Below are positions 1 to 8,087 of a DNA stretch of 41,120 nucleotides, piece by piece (positions within the stretch are counted from its first letter, which is position 1; each line of letters starts with the position of its first letter). The DNA is from a candidate division WS1 bacterium. Lineage in GTDB: Bacteria; Armatimonadota; Zipacnadia; Zipacnadales; Zipacnadaceae. Both the position numbers and the translations under genes were made by a program. The DNA lies in NCBI GenBank assembly GCA_012523355.1, contig JAAYIR010000163.1:1-41120 (forward strand), in the 5' to 3' direction. The notes beneath the pieces are model-generated. The model did no database searches, was not told where the DNA came from, and saw only the letters and a program-made list of their open reading frames with translations.

Positions 1-842
1 CCAGGGCGAGGGTGTCGGCCGGGTCGGTACTGCCGAGGCGAGGCGAGGCCGGGGCGCCCGGTGGGGGGCCGCCACGCCCCGTGCCGGTACGAGCCGTGGC
101 AGGCTGGGCGGAGAGGTTGGGCAACTCCGCCAGGGCCTGGTCCAGGAGCTCGCGGAGCTGGTCCTGATTGTTCTCCCGGATGGCGATCTTGGCATCCTGG
201 AGGGTTTCACGCGCGCGGGCGAGGTCGCGGTCCCACTGGGCGATGATCTGGGGGTCCGGACCAAGGGCCTGGCCGCCACCGGAGAAGGAAGGAGCGGCAG
301 GGCGACCCTCGCCGCCGGAGGGAGCGCCTCCGCTACCGGAGGCCGGGCGCGAGGCCGGGGCGCCAGACTGCCCGCCGGGACGGGCCGAGCGCGCGGCGCC
401 GCCGGCCACTCTATCTGAAGCGCCAGGGCCTTGCCGGGCGGAACCTGCGAACTGCCTCGCGGTCCCGGCAGGGGGGGCAGTGCCAGCCTGCCGGCCGGGA
501 AATCCACCGCGCATGTTGTCCAACCCGCCGCCGGTCGGGGCCGCGCTGGGGGCGCCCTGGCGACCCTCGCCCCCGGCACGCGCCGCGCGGCCGCCGGGCT
601 GAGCAGACTGTCCGGGGCCGCCAGGCAAGCCCATGGCTCCGGGAGCCTCAACGGCGCCCGGTGTGGCGGCGCCCAGGCCAGGCTCACCGGGGGTCGGAAC
701 AGGGACCGCCGCTACCTCGGGGGCCGTGGAGGCGGTATTCAGGGCGCGTTTGTTCCAGTAGACCTTCCCCAACCCGGCCAGGCTGACCGCCAGTACTACA
801 CAGGCAATAACCAGCGCAATCGTGCCGCTCTTGTCGTGCATG
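1..842 (-). CDS. membrane-anchored Gly/Pro/Ala-rich protein, 3' end outside window
   Basis: This gene is absent from the ORF track because it has no stop inside the window. Reading the minus strand from the ATG at 842 gives an open frame of 280 codons to the left edge. A short N-terminus (MHDKSG) is followed by one hydrophobic segment at about residues 7-24, then a long low-complexity Gly/Pro/Ala/Arg region. Near residues 205-245 there is a more ordered, charged helical stretch (DPQIIAQWDRDLARARETL). AGAGGA lies 7 bases before the ATG. It sits 40 bases after the DUF5666-like gene upstream, so co-transcription is likely. I do not recognise the family. The topology suggests an anchored protein with an extracytoplasmic disordered region. 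Confidence 0.75.
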
Positions 843-882
843 AGGGAATCCTCTCATCTGCTGCCAGAGGCAGGGTCCGGCT

Positions 883-1824
883 TTAGTCGCCCGGCGCGCC
901 TCGGTTCTGGCCGCCCTGGCCGCCTCCGCGAGAGCCACGGCCTCCGCGCGCGGCGTCGCGCGCACCCTGGCCCTCACCGGCCTGATCCTGGGCACCCGGG
1001 CCGTTTCCACGGCCAGTCCGGCCCGCACCTGGACCTTCACCAGGGCCACCTGGGCCGCGGGTACCGGCGCCCAGGAGGCCGATTTCACCCAACCGCACGA
1101 TGTGTGCTTGCAGGGTGTCATCCTGGCCCCGCTCACCGCTGGCAAGGACCCGCTCGCCCACCTGTGCTTCCGCCAGAGCGACAGGTGCGTTCTGGGTTAT
1201 GTGGGTATCGGCGTCCAGAGAAACGGTGACGGTTGTGCCCTCTTCGGTAGTCACGGTAAGTGGATCAAGGTGGCTCACCTTGCCGGTGACGGTTGTGAGA
1301 GCGCTACCGCGGAACGGAGCGCCCTGCTCACCTGCACCGCGGCGAGCGCCCTCGCCCCTGGCAGGGCCCCCGGTTGGCGGTGCGCCTCCGGCGGGAGCGG
1401 TCCTTCCAAAGGCTCCGCCCGCGGGAGGAGCAGAGTCGCTGTCACCGCGCCGGACGCTGAGGGGAGGTGTCTGCTCGCCGAGGCTCACGCTCACGGCAGA
1501 GACAGCGTTGGGGCGCCCGCGGACGGTGACAGTTTGGCCGACCTTGAGATCGGTGGCCGTGGCTGAGGCAACGCGGACAATCTGAGCCTCAGCGGCGACA
1601 TTAACCCAGACTTCGCCCCGGGGAGTGGTGATGGCCATGCGACTTCCAGCGGCATCCACCTGGGCGACGGTTCCCTGCACAACGCCGGGCCGGAAGCCGG
1701 TTGCGCGAGTGCCGCGGGTGGCCTGCGGCTGTTGCTGCTGTTGGGCCAGCGCGGCGACGACTATGATCAGGACCGCGAGCGAAACGATCGCCAGGGCCCA
1801 CTTGAGTTTGACTGAATTTGTCAT
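883..1824 (-). CDS. secreted protein with two DUF5666-like beta domains and Gly-rich tail
   Basis: The 313-residue product begins with an uncleaved or cleaved signal segment (residues 8-28) followed by a QQQQQ run. Two similar modules follow. The first is near residues 45-115 (VVQGTVAQVDAAG) and the second near 175-245 (TVTGKVSHLDPLTVTTEEG). Each pairs a G-x-V-x-x-(V/L)-D start with an EVWVNV/TVTVSL-type strand and a 'VGQTVTVRG'/'VGERVLASG' strand, which is the pattern of DUF5666-type small beta barrels. The C-terminal 65 residues are Gly/Arg-rich. GGAGGA sits 6 bases before the ATG. It is a paralogue of the gene just upstream on the same strand. Function is unknown; binding at the cell surface is only an inference. 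Confidence 0.8.
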   Translation of the reverse strand: MTNSVKLKWALAIVSLAVLIIVVAALAQQQQQPQATRGTRATGFRPGVVQGTVAQVDAAGSRMAITTPRGEVWVNVAAEAQIVRVASATATDLKVGQTVTVRGRPNAVSAVSVSLGEQTPPLSVRRGDSDSAPPAGGAFGRTAPAGGAPPTGGPARGEGARRGAGEQGAPFRGSALTTVTGKVSHLDPLTVTTEEGTTVTVSLDADTHITQNAPVALAEAQVGERVLASGERGQDDTLQAHIVRLGEIGLLGAGTRGPGGPGEGPGAGRTGRGNGPGAQDQAGEGQGARDAARGGRGSRGGGQGGQNRGAPGD

Positions 1825-1938
1825 CAGGTTTCCTCCGGTGAGGGCGCCGAGACCGACGCCCTCACCATTTCCATCGTGAGCTGCAATGGTGGCGGTACAT
1901 CCTCGGCTGGCGGGAGGGTAAGCCCATCCCCCCGGCGC

Positions 1939-2775
1939 TTACTGCGGTGGAGCAGGCGGGCCACCGGGCGCTCCGCCCGGCGCGCCGCCCCCACGCGGAC
2001 GCCCGCCGAATCCAGCGCCTGCTGCTCCCATGGCGCCGAAGCCGGCGGTCTGCCGGAATTGCTCCAGGGTCTGACCGATGCGGACCATTACGGCGGCAAC
2101 GGCGCCGTCCTGCTGCCGCTGTCCGGTGGCCAGGATGAGCTCGCCGGCCTTGAGTTGGTCAATGGTTACCGGCTGAATCTCGGCCAGCTTCGTGTCCTCA
2201 GTGAGAGTGACGGGAAGAGAGGTGCCGTCCTCCAGGGCCACGGTGAGCGGGTCCAGGGTCTCGACCTTGGCGCTGAGACGGATGGTAAGCGGGGAAGGTC
2301 GGCCGGGCTGCTCGCCCGCTGCCGGCGCCGCTGGAGCGGCGCCCGGCGCTGCGCCTGCGGCCCCGGGGGCCGGTAAATCGCCGCCCGCCTGCGGGCGCCC
2401 GATCCGCTGCTGGAGGCCGGGGCCCTGCTCGCCAATGACCAGGCTGGTAGCGGTGACTGCGGTGGCCTGCGCGATCAAGGTTACGGGCTGTCCGACCTCA
2501 AGTTCGGCAGCGGCAGCTTCCACCCAACGCCCCATCTGAGTGCGGGGGGTGATTGAGACCCATACTTCCTGATTGTCGCCGAGATTGACGCGAACCGAGT
2601 TGGTGGCTGGATCAACTTCGGCGATGGTGCCGGCGATCATGCCGCCGCGCGTTCCAGCAGCGCGTTGGCCTGCCCGTCCCTCCCTTGGCGCCTGCGCGAA
2701 GGCAGGTAGCACCAGAAGGACCAGCATCGCGACAAGTACGGTCGCGGTCCCTGCGATTCTGACTGATTTGTTCAT
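1939..2775 (-). CDS. secreted protein with two DUF5666-like beta domains (paralogue of next gene)
   Basis: The 278-residue product has a signal peptide (residues 1-27, ending in AFAQA). Two modules follow: one near residues 45-115 (MIAGTIAEVDPATNSVRVNLGD) and one near 165-240 (SAKVETLDPLTVALEDGTSLPV). A Gly/Ala/Pro-rich linker and a Gly/Pro-rich tail complete it. Architecture and motif order match the downstream neighbour, so the pair arose by duplication. AGGAGGA lies 6 bases before the ATG. It is the first gene of a likely three-gene unit running to the left edge. No catalytic motif is visible. Confidence 0.8.
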   Translation of the reverse strand: MNKSVRIAGTATVLVAMLVLLVLPAFAQAPREGRAGQRAAGTRGGMIAGTIAEVDPATNSVRVNLGDNQEVWVSITPRTQMGRWVEAAAAELEVGQPVTLIAQATAVTATSLVIGEQGPGLQQRIGRPQAGGDLPAPGAAGAAPGAAPAAPAAGEQPGRPSPLTIRLSAKVETLDPLTVALEDGTSLPVTLTEDTKLAEIQPVTIDQLKAGELILATGQRQQDGAVAAVMVRIGQTLEQFRQTAGFGAMGAAGAGFGGRPRGGGAPGGAPGGPPAPPQ

Positions 2776-2958
2776 GTTGACTCCTCCTCAAAAGCCCAAG
2801 AATCTGTCTGGCATGGCCTTAGACGTTCGGGGGGCAGAAACGATTCCCGGAGGGGAGCAACTTTGCCGGTGAAGCGCAGTCTTTCGTCAGAGGGAGCGGA
2901 AACGGCGGTTCAGGCGCAGACAACGGCAATTGGCACAGGTAGTGTGTGAGCTCTGCGC

Positions 2959-4947
2959 CTATTCCTGCTCCTCCGCTATCAGGGCTTTGAGTTGGCTCAG
3001 TTCGTCGCGCAACTCGGCGGCACGCTCGAACTCCAGGCGTTCGGCGGCCTGCTGCATCTCGGTCTCCAGGGCCGCGATGAGGTCCTCGAGGGCTTCTCCG
3101 CCGGTCTCCAGAAGTTCCGGAGAGATCTCCTCCCGCAGCCGGCTTTGTCGCGCCGCCTCGGAACGAAGGGTGTCGCGCACGGCCTTGACCACCGTCTGGG
3201 GCGTGATGTCATGCTCCTGGTTGTAGGCGATCTGCTTTTGCCGGCGGCGCTGGGTCTCCTCGATAGCGGCCTGCATGGCGGAGGTGAGGCGGTCAGCATA
3301 CATGATCACACGCCCGTCCTGGTGCCGGGCGGCCCGGCCCATGATCTGAATGAGCGAGGTCTCGCTGCGCAGGAAGCCCTCGCGGTCCGCGTCGAGGATG
3401 GCGACCAGGGCGACCTCGGGCAGGTCCAGCCCCTCGCGCAGGAGGTTGATCCCCACCAGGACGTCATAGGCCCCCAGACGCAGGTCGCGGAGAAGCTCCG
3501 AGCGCTCGATGGTGGCGACATCCGAGTGCATGTAGTGCACGCGGATGCCCAGCTCCGCGAGGTACTCGGTGAGATCTTCGGCCATGCGTTTAGTGAGCGT
3601 AGTCACCAGCACGCGCTGACCGGCGTCCACCCGGCGTTTGACCTCGGCCAGCAGATCATCAATCTGTCCCTGGGTGGGGCGAACCTCCACCGGAGGATCT
3701 ATCAGACCGGTGGGGCGGACGATCAACTCCACGATCTGCCCGGCGCGCGCCATCTCATAGGATCCCGGGGTGGCGGAGGTATAGATCACCTGCTGCACGC
3801 GTTCCTGCCACTCCTGGAAGGTCAAGGGGCGGTTGTCGAACGCCGAGGGTAGGCGGAAGCCGTGGGCGACGAGACTCTCCTTGCGTGAGCGGTCTCCTTC
3901 GTGCATGCCGCGAAGCTGGGGGAGGGTCTGATGCGATTCGTCCACTACGCACACGAAGTCGTCGGGGAAGTAGTCAATCAGGGTGTAGGGCGGGGTCCCC
4001 GGCTCGCGGCCGTCGAAGTGCCGCGAGTAGTTCTCAATGCCGTTGCAGTAGCCGATCTCGCGGATCATCTCGAGGTCGTAGCGAGTGCGCTGTTCCAGAC
4101 GCTGAGCTTCCAGGAGCTTCCCCGCGGCGCGCAGCTCTCCGAGCCGCTCCTGGAGTTCGGCCTCGATGGTCTTGAGCGCGCGCTCGATCCGGGCGGGCGA
4201 GACCACGAAATGGGAAGCCGAGAAGACCAGGGCCTGCTGGCGGTCGTCGGCGATCTCTCCGGTAAGCTCGTCCAGAGTCAGCAGTCGTTCGACTTCATTG
4301 CCGGCCAGCTCCACGCGGAGAAGCTCATCGCGATCCATGGGGTGGATCTCCAGGACATCGCCGCGGGCCCGAAACTGACCGCGGTCGGGGCGGGTGTCGT
4401 TGCGGGTGAACTGCATGGCCACGAGCTGGCGCAGGATCTCCTCGCGCTCGATGCGTTGGCCGCGTCGCAGACTGAGCGTGATTTCGCGGTATTCCTCGGG
4501 CGAGCCCAGGCCATAGATGCAGGAAACGGAGGCAACGACGATGGTGTCCCGGCGACTCATTACCGACTGGGTGGCGGAGTGGCGCAGGCGCTCGATTTCG
4601 TCGTTGATCTGCGCGTCCTTCTCGATATAGGTGTCGGTCTGGGGCAGGTAGGCCTCGGGCTGGTAGTAGTCATAGTAACTGACGAAGAACTCGACGGCGT
4701 TAGGGGGGAAGAACTCGCGGAACTCACCGCAAAGCTGGGCGGCGAGGGTCTTGTTGGGGGCGATTACCAGGGTCGGGCGCTGGACGCGCTCGACGACCTG
4801 GGCCATGACGTAGGTCTTTCCGGAGCCAGTAATGCCCAGGAGTACCTGCTCGGGGAGGCCCTCTCGCAGGCCGCGGGTCAGGGCCTCGATGGCCTGGGGC
4901 TGATCCCCGGCGGGAACGTAGTCGGATACAAGCTCGAACTCTGGCAT
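2959..4947 (-). CDS. uvrB: excinuclease ABC subunit B
   Basis: UvrB is the damage-verifying helicase-like subunit of nucleotide excision repair. It receives DNA from UvrA and recruits UvrC. The 662-residue length is normal. Walker A is GITGSGKT at residues 38-45. The damage-probing beta-hairpin is present at about 90-120 ([20 protein letters not shown]), Walker B is DESH at 336-339, and the helicase motif VI region (QIMGRAARH) is intact. A C-terminal UVR domain that contacts UvrC (about 625-660) is also present. The start is fixed by the family N-terminus ([17 protein letters not shown]). There is no Shine-Dalgarno sequence before the ATG, and a strong promoter ends 9 bases upstream. No LexA-type operator is obvious. 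Confidence 0.98.
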   Translation of the reverse strand: MPEFELVSDYVPAGDQPQAIEALTRGLREGLPEQVLLGITGSGKTYVMAQVVERVQRPTLVIAPNKTLAAQLCGEFREFFPPNAVEFFVSYYDYYQPEAYLPQTDTYIEKDAQINDEIERLRHSATQSVMSRRDTIVVASVSCIYGLGSPEEYREITLSLRRGQRIEREEILRQLVAMQFTRNDTRPDRGQFRARGDVLEIHPMDRDELLRVELAGNEVERLLTLDELTGEIADDRQQALVFSASHFVVSPARIERALKTIEAELQERLGELRAAGKLLEAQRLEQRTRYDLEMIREIGYCNGIENYSRHFDGREPGTPPYTLIDYFPDDFVCVVDESHQTLPQLRGMHEGDRSRKESLVAHGFRLPSAFDNRPLTFQEWQERVQQVIYTSATPGSYEMARAGQIVELIVRPTGLIDPPVEVRPTQGQIDDLLAEVKRRVDAGQRVLVTTLTKRMAEDLTEYLAELGIRVHYMHSDVATIERSELLRDLRLGAYDVLVGINLLREGLDLPEVALVAILDADREGFLRSETSLIQIMGRAARHQDGRVIMYADRLTSAMQAAIEETQRRRQKQIAYNQEHDITPQTVVKAVRDTLRSEAARQSRLREEISPELLETGGEALEDLIAALETEMQQAAERLEFERAAELRDELSQLKALIAEEQE

Positions 4948-4956
4948 AAGTGCTTA

Positions 4957-4985
4957 ATTATAGCAGTCCTCAGAGCGCCTGTCAG
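4957..4985 (-). promoter_or_regulatory. sigma-70-type promoter of uvrB
   Basis: Read on the minus strand, CTGACA (4985-4980) is followed by a 17-base spacer and TATAAT (4962-4957). The -10 hexamer ends 9 bases before the uvrB ATG, which places the start of transcription about 2-3 bases before or at the start codon. This implies a leaderless or almost leaderless mRNA. Confidence 0.75.
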
Positions 4986-5008
4986 GTTCTGGTTTACCTG
5001 AGCAGCAG

Positions 5009-5037
5009 TTTACAGTGGAAGGAGCCGGTGATACAGT
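5009..5037 (+). promoter_or_regulatory. possible promoter of budA
   Basis: TTTACA (5009-5014), a 17-base spacer and TACAGT (5032-5037). The -35 matches 5 of 6 consensus bases and the -10 matches 4 of 6. It lies 40 bases upstream of the budA ATG, leaving a leader that includes the AGGGAGGT ribosome binding site. Confidence 0.45.
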
Positions 5038-5077
5038 GAGCGGAACCTGAGTCATCACCGTAGGGAGGTATCCGGAC

Positions 5078-5851
5078 ATGAGAAGGATGCGTCACATCGC
5101 GATCAGCTGGTTGTTGGTCTGTCTGTGCTGCGTGTATGCTAGTGCAGCGGAGCAGGCGCTCTACCAGATCTCGACCATTAATGCGCTGATGCAGGGCATC
5201 TACGACGGAGCCACCACAATCGAGAGCTTACTGGCGCACGGCGATTTCGGGATAGGCACCTTCACCGGGCTTGATGGAGAGATGGTCGTGCTGGACGGCA
5301 AGTGTTACCAGATTCGCGCTGACAGCCTGGCGGGAGAGGTGGCAGAAACGACCGCAACGCCTTTCGCCGCGGTGACGAGCTTCACGGAGGATATGACCTT
5401 CCCGGTGACGGGCCCGCTGTCCCTGGAGGAGCTGGAGCAGGTGATTGACGCCAGGCTGCCGACCCGGAACATGTTCTACGCTCTGAAGATCGTCGGGGAG
5501 TTTGACGCGCTTAGCGCACGGAGCGTGCCCCGGCAGCCGCCGCCGTATGCCCCGTTGACGGAGGTGGTGAAGGGCCAGTCGGTCTTCGAGATGCGTGGGG
5601 TGCAAGGGACACTGGTGGGGCTGCGCTGTCCGGAATTCATCGCGGGAATCAACGTGCCGGGCTATCATATGCACTTCCTGCGCGCGGACAAACAGGCCGG
5701 GGGGCACGTGCTGGGAGGCACCATGAAGAGCGGTACGGTCTCCATCGCGGTCCTGTCCACCTTCACCCTGGTTCTGCCCCAGGACCCCGCTTTTGCGACC
5801 GCGGACCTGACGAGCACCACCCCCGCGGAGGTCGAGGCGGTGGAAGACTAG
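5078..5851 (+). CDS. budA: alpha-acetolactate decarboxylase, with export signal
   Basis: This enzyme converts alpha-acetolactate to acetoin and belongs to the AlsD/BudA family. The family signature is clear: LYQISTINALMQGIYDG near residue 28, HGDFGIGTFTGLDGEMV near 54 and GYHMHFLRADKQAGGHVLGG near 196. The last contains the expected zinc-ligand histidines H197, H199 and H210. The N-terminus (MRRMRHIAISWLLVCLCCVYASAAE) is a convincing signal peptide, so the enzyme is probably exported. Most family members are cytoplasmic, although secreted ones are known in Bacillus/Brevibacillus. AGGGAGG lies about 7-8 bases before the ATG. No acetolactate synthase gene lies nearby, so the substrate source and purpose are unclear. 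Confidence 0.93.
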   Translation: MRRMRHIAISWLLVCLCCVYASAAEQALYQISTINALMQGIYDGATTIESLLAHGDFGIGTFTGLDGEMVVLDGKCYQIRADSLAGEVAETTATPFAAVTSFTEDMTFPVTGPLSLEELEQVIDARLPTRNMFYALKIVGEFDALSARSVPRQPPPYAPLTEVVKGQSVFEMRGVQGTLVGLRCPEFIAGINVPGYHMHFLRADKQAGGHVLGGTMKSGTVSIAVLSTFTLVLPQDPAFATADLTSTTPAEVEAVED

Positions 5852-5888
5852 TTGGAGCCAGGCTGGGGCAGGAAGCTCGCCTCAGCCT

Positions 5889-5917
5889 TTGACTACGGGT
5901 TCCCGGTGGAGTATCAT
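5889..5917 (+). promoter_or_regulatory. promoter of the capA-like/peptidyl-prolyl isomerase pair
   Basis: TTGACT (5889-5894), a 17-base spacer and TATCAT (5912-5917), each 5 of 6 to consensus. Transcription would begin near 5924, giving a leader of about 20 bases before the ATG at 5944. Confidence 0.65.
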
Positions 5918-5943
5918 CTCCCCGAATTTCCATCTCAGAAGCC

Positions 5944-7113
5944 ATGGTGATTCTCCTGCCCAAGAAGACCGCCATCCTGATTGTTCTGTCTGCTCTGGTG
6001 CTGTGTGCCTGCCAGCAAAGCCCCCCCGCCGTCGGACAGGCGCCGCGTCTGTCTTCGGGCGCCACCCTAGCTCCAGCAGAGGGTAAGCGAGGTGTTGCTG
6101 CTACCAGTACGGACGCCTCAGCAGACGGTGAGACGTCAGCTCCAGCCAGTCCGCGAAAGCTGGCGCTCTACGCGGTGGGCGACATCATGCTTGATCGGGC
6201 GGTGGGGAAGCGGATCAAGAGCGCGGGGTGCGCAGCGGTCATCGAGAAGCTGGCCCCGGAACTAGCTCGCGCGGATATCGTCTTCGGCAATCTGGAAAGC
6301 CCGCTCTCCAGCGTGGGGGCGCATGATGCGCCTAACTGCTGTTTTCGGGCCGATCCCGCTGCGGCCAAAGTTCTGACACTGGGCCATTTCGGGGTGGTAT
6401 CCTTCGCCAATAATCACTGTCTCGATCCAGGCCGCGAAGGTTATCTGCGTACCCTCAAGCGGCTGGAGGAGATTGGCGTGCGCTACTGCGGCGCGAGCGC
6501 AGAACGAAGCCAGGCCTCATGGCTGCGGATCATGGAGGCCCAGGGCCTCAAGGTGGGATTCCTGGCATATACTGACCTGGATTTCACCCATGCGTGTTAC
6601 TCAAAGGTCCCGCGCGACCTCGCACTTCACCGGCAGGCCATTGGGCAGGCCAAGAACAAATGCGACCTGCTGATTGTTTCCTATCACTGGGGGCAGGAAT
6701 ACGCTGAGCGACCCAGTGAGCGGCAGAAGACGGTGGCGCGAGCAGCGGTGGGCGGAGGGGCGGATGTGGTGCTGGGGCACCATCCGCACGTGCTTCAAGG
6801 CATCGGCCTCGAGCAGGGGAGTCCGGTGCTGTACAGCATGGGCAACTTCATCTTCGACCAGCGGCCGGGAGTCCGCATGGAGAGCGCGCTCTTCAAGCTC
6901 TTCTACGAGGAGGGGCAGGGCTGGCTGGTCAAGGTGGTGCCGGTCTGGCTGCCCCCGGGGCGGTACGGACCCGAGTATCCTGGCCCGCAGAAGCGAGACG
7001 CAATCCTGGAACGGATGGGCAAGTACTCCCAGGCGCTGGGCACAGAGACCCGGACCGAGAGTGGCGTGCTGCTGGTGAATTGCCCTCCGCCGCAGGGCGC
7101 AGGCACAGACTGA
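5944..7113 (+). CDS. CapA family lipoprotein (PGA_cap metallophosphatase-like)
   Basis: The 389-residue product starts with a lipoprotein signal (hydrophobic 10-21, lipobox L-C-A-C with Cys23), so it should be tethered to a membrane. After a low-complexity linker, the CapA domain runs from about residue 74. Its expected motifs are AVGDIMLDR, GNLESPLS, FANNHCLDPG, SYHWGQEY, LGHHPHVLQG and YSMGNFIFD. CapA proteins are calcineurin-like and linked to poly-gamma-glutamate capsule synthesis or retention. However, no capB/capC is present here and many CapA homologues occur alone with unknown roles, so capsule function is not claimed. A good promoter lies just upstream; the ribosome binding site is weak. 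The PpiC-like gene follows after 17 bases, probably as one operon. Confidence 0.9.
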   Translation: MVILLPKKTAILIVLSALVLCACQQSPPAVGQAPRLSSGATLAPAEGKRGVAATSTDASADGETSAPASPRKLALYAVGDIMLDRAVGKRIKSAGCAAVIEKLAPELARADIVFGNLESPLSSVGAHDAPNCCFRADPAAAKVLTLGHFGVVSFANNHCLDPGREGYLRTLKRLEEIGVRYCGASAERSQASWLRIMEAQGLKVGFLAYTDLDFTHACYSKVPRDLALHRQAIGQAKNKCDLLIVSYHWGQEYAERPSERQKTVARAAVGGGADVVLGHHPHVLQGIGLEQGSPVLYSMGNFIFDQRPGVRMESALFKLFYEEGQGWLVKVVPVWLPPGRYGPEYPGPQKRDAILERMGKYSQALGTETRTESGVLLVNCPPPQGAGTD

Positions 7114-7130
7114 ACTGATAGGAGCAGACA

Positions 7131-8006
7131 ATGACAAATACGGTTTGGGGCGGAGCAACGTGTGTGATGCTGGTGGCCACGCTTGTGCTGGGGAGCCTGG
7201 TGCCGATAAGTCCGGCGCGGGCGGAGGACCCGGTAGTGGCCACGGTGAATGGCCAGAATCTCACCGAGTCGCAACTGCTGGCAGAGCTGAAGGCGCGGTA
7301 TGGCTACATGGCGCGTGAGGCGATGATCATAAGCATGATCAGTGAGCAGTACGCCAAGAGCAAGAACATGTCCGTGACCGAGGACGAGATTAATGCGGCG
7401 GTGGCCAAGGATCAGGCGGGGGTGCAGGCCCAGGGAGGAACGATGGAGCAATGGCTGGGCAGCCAGGGGCTGACGGTCATGGCCTATCGCACGCGGGTGC
7501 GCAACAACCTGCTGCTGCAGAAGGTCGTCGCCGAGGATATCACCAACGAGCAGGTCAAGTCGGTATATGAGAAAATGCCGCCGCAACCGGAGGCCTTTCA
7601 TCTCACCTATATCGCCGTGGCCAGCAAAGAAGAGGCGGAGAAGCTCCGGGCCGATCTGGTGGCGGGCACGCTGACGTGGGAGCAGGCAGCCAAGCAGTAT
7701 AACCTGGACCCGTACGGTCGGGAGAAGGGCACGGACCTGGGGTGGGTGCCGAAGGCCAAGCTGAAGGACGACATCGTGGCCAACCTGCAGCGTGACGGAG
7801 ATCTGAGCCAGGTGCTGGAGTACGGCGGTCACTGGGCAATGCTGCGCCGCGAGGCGTATCGCGCGCAGGGGCGGCCACCCTTTGAGCAGGTGGAAGCCGA
7901 CTTGCGCGAACAGCTCACTCAGGAGGCGGCGCAGCGCAAGCTGATGAGCTTGATGAACGTCGCGGATATCAAGCGCCTCGGAGACTACAAGCAGCCCGGG
8001 CAGTAG
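7131..8006 (+). CDS. secreted SurA/PrsA-like peptidyl-prolyl isomerase
   Basis: The 291-residue product has a signal peptide (residues 1-30, ending SPARAED). A SurA-N-like segment follows (VATVNGQNLTESQLLAEL), with helices that include NNLLLQKVVAEDITNEQVKSVYE. A PpiC-type rotamase region is at about 155-240 (FHLTYIAVASKEEAEKLRADL and a degraded KGTDLGWVPKAKL). The family assists folding of exported proteins. The parvulin core looks shortened (the usual G-x-L-G-[WF] is present as TDLGW, but later strands are short), so chaperone activity may outweigh isomerase activity. GGAG sits 7 bases before the ATG. It follows the CapA lipoprotein after 17 bases. Confidence 0.85.
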   Translation: MTNTVWGGATCVMLVATLVLGSLVPISPARAEDPVVATVNGQNLTESQLLAELKARYGYMAREAMIISMISEQYAKSKNMSVTEDEINAAVAKDQAGVQAQGGTMEQWLGSQGLTVMAYRTRVRNNLLLQKVVAEDITNEQVKSVYEKMPPQPEAFHLTYIAVASKEEAEKLRADLVAGTLTWEQAAKQYNLDPYGREKGTDLGWVPKAKLKDDIVANLQRDGDLSQVLEYGGHWAMLRREAYRAQGRPPFEQVEADLREQLTQEAAQRKLMSLMNVADIKRLGDYKQPGQ

Positions 8007-8087
8007 GGAAAAGGTCAGAATCTGAAGGCCAGAGGCAGGGCTCCGGCAGCGCAAGGGCGGGACCTCCCAATCCCGCTGCACGTCCCC

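Noticed and set aside
3901-5001. 366-residue plus-strand ORF
   Set aside because: It is antisense to uvrB, with no family features and GC-codon-bias shadows only.
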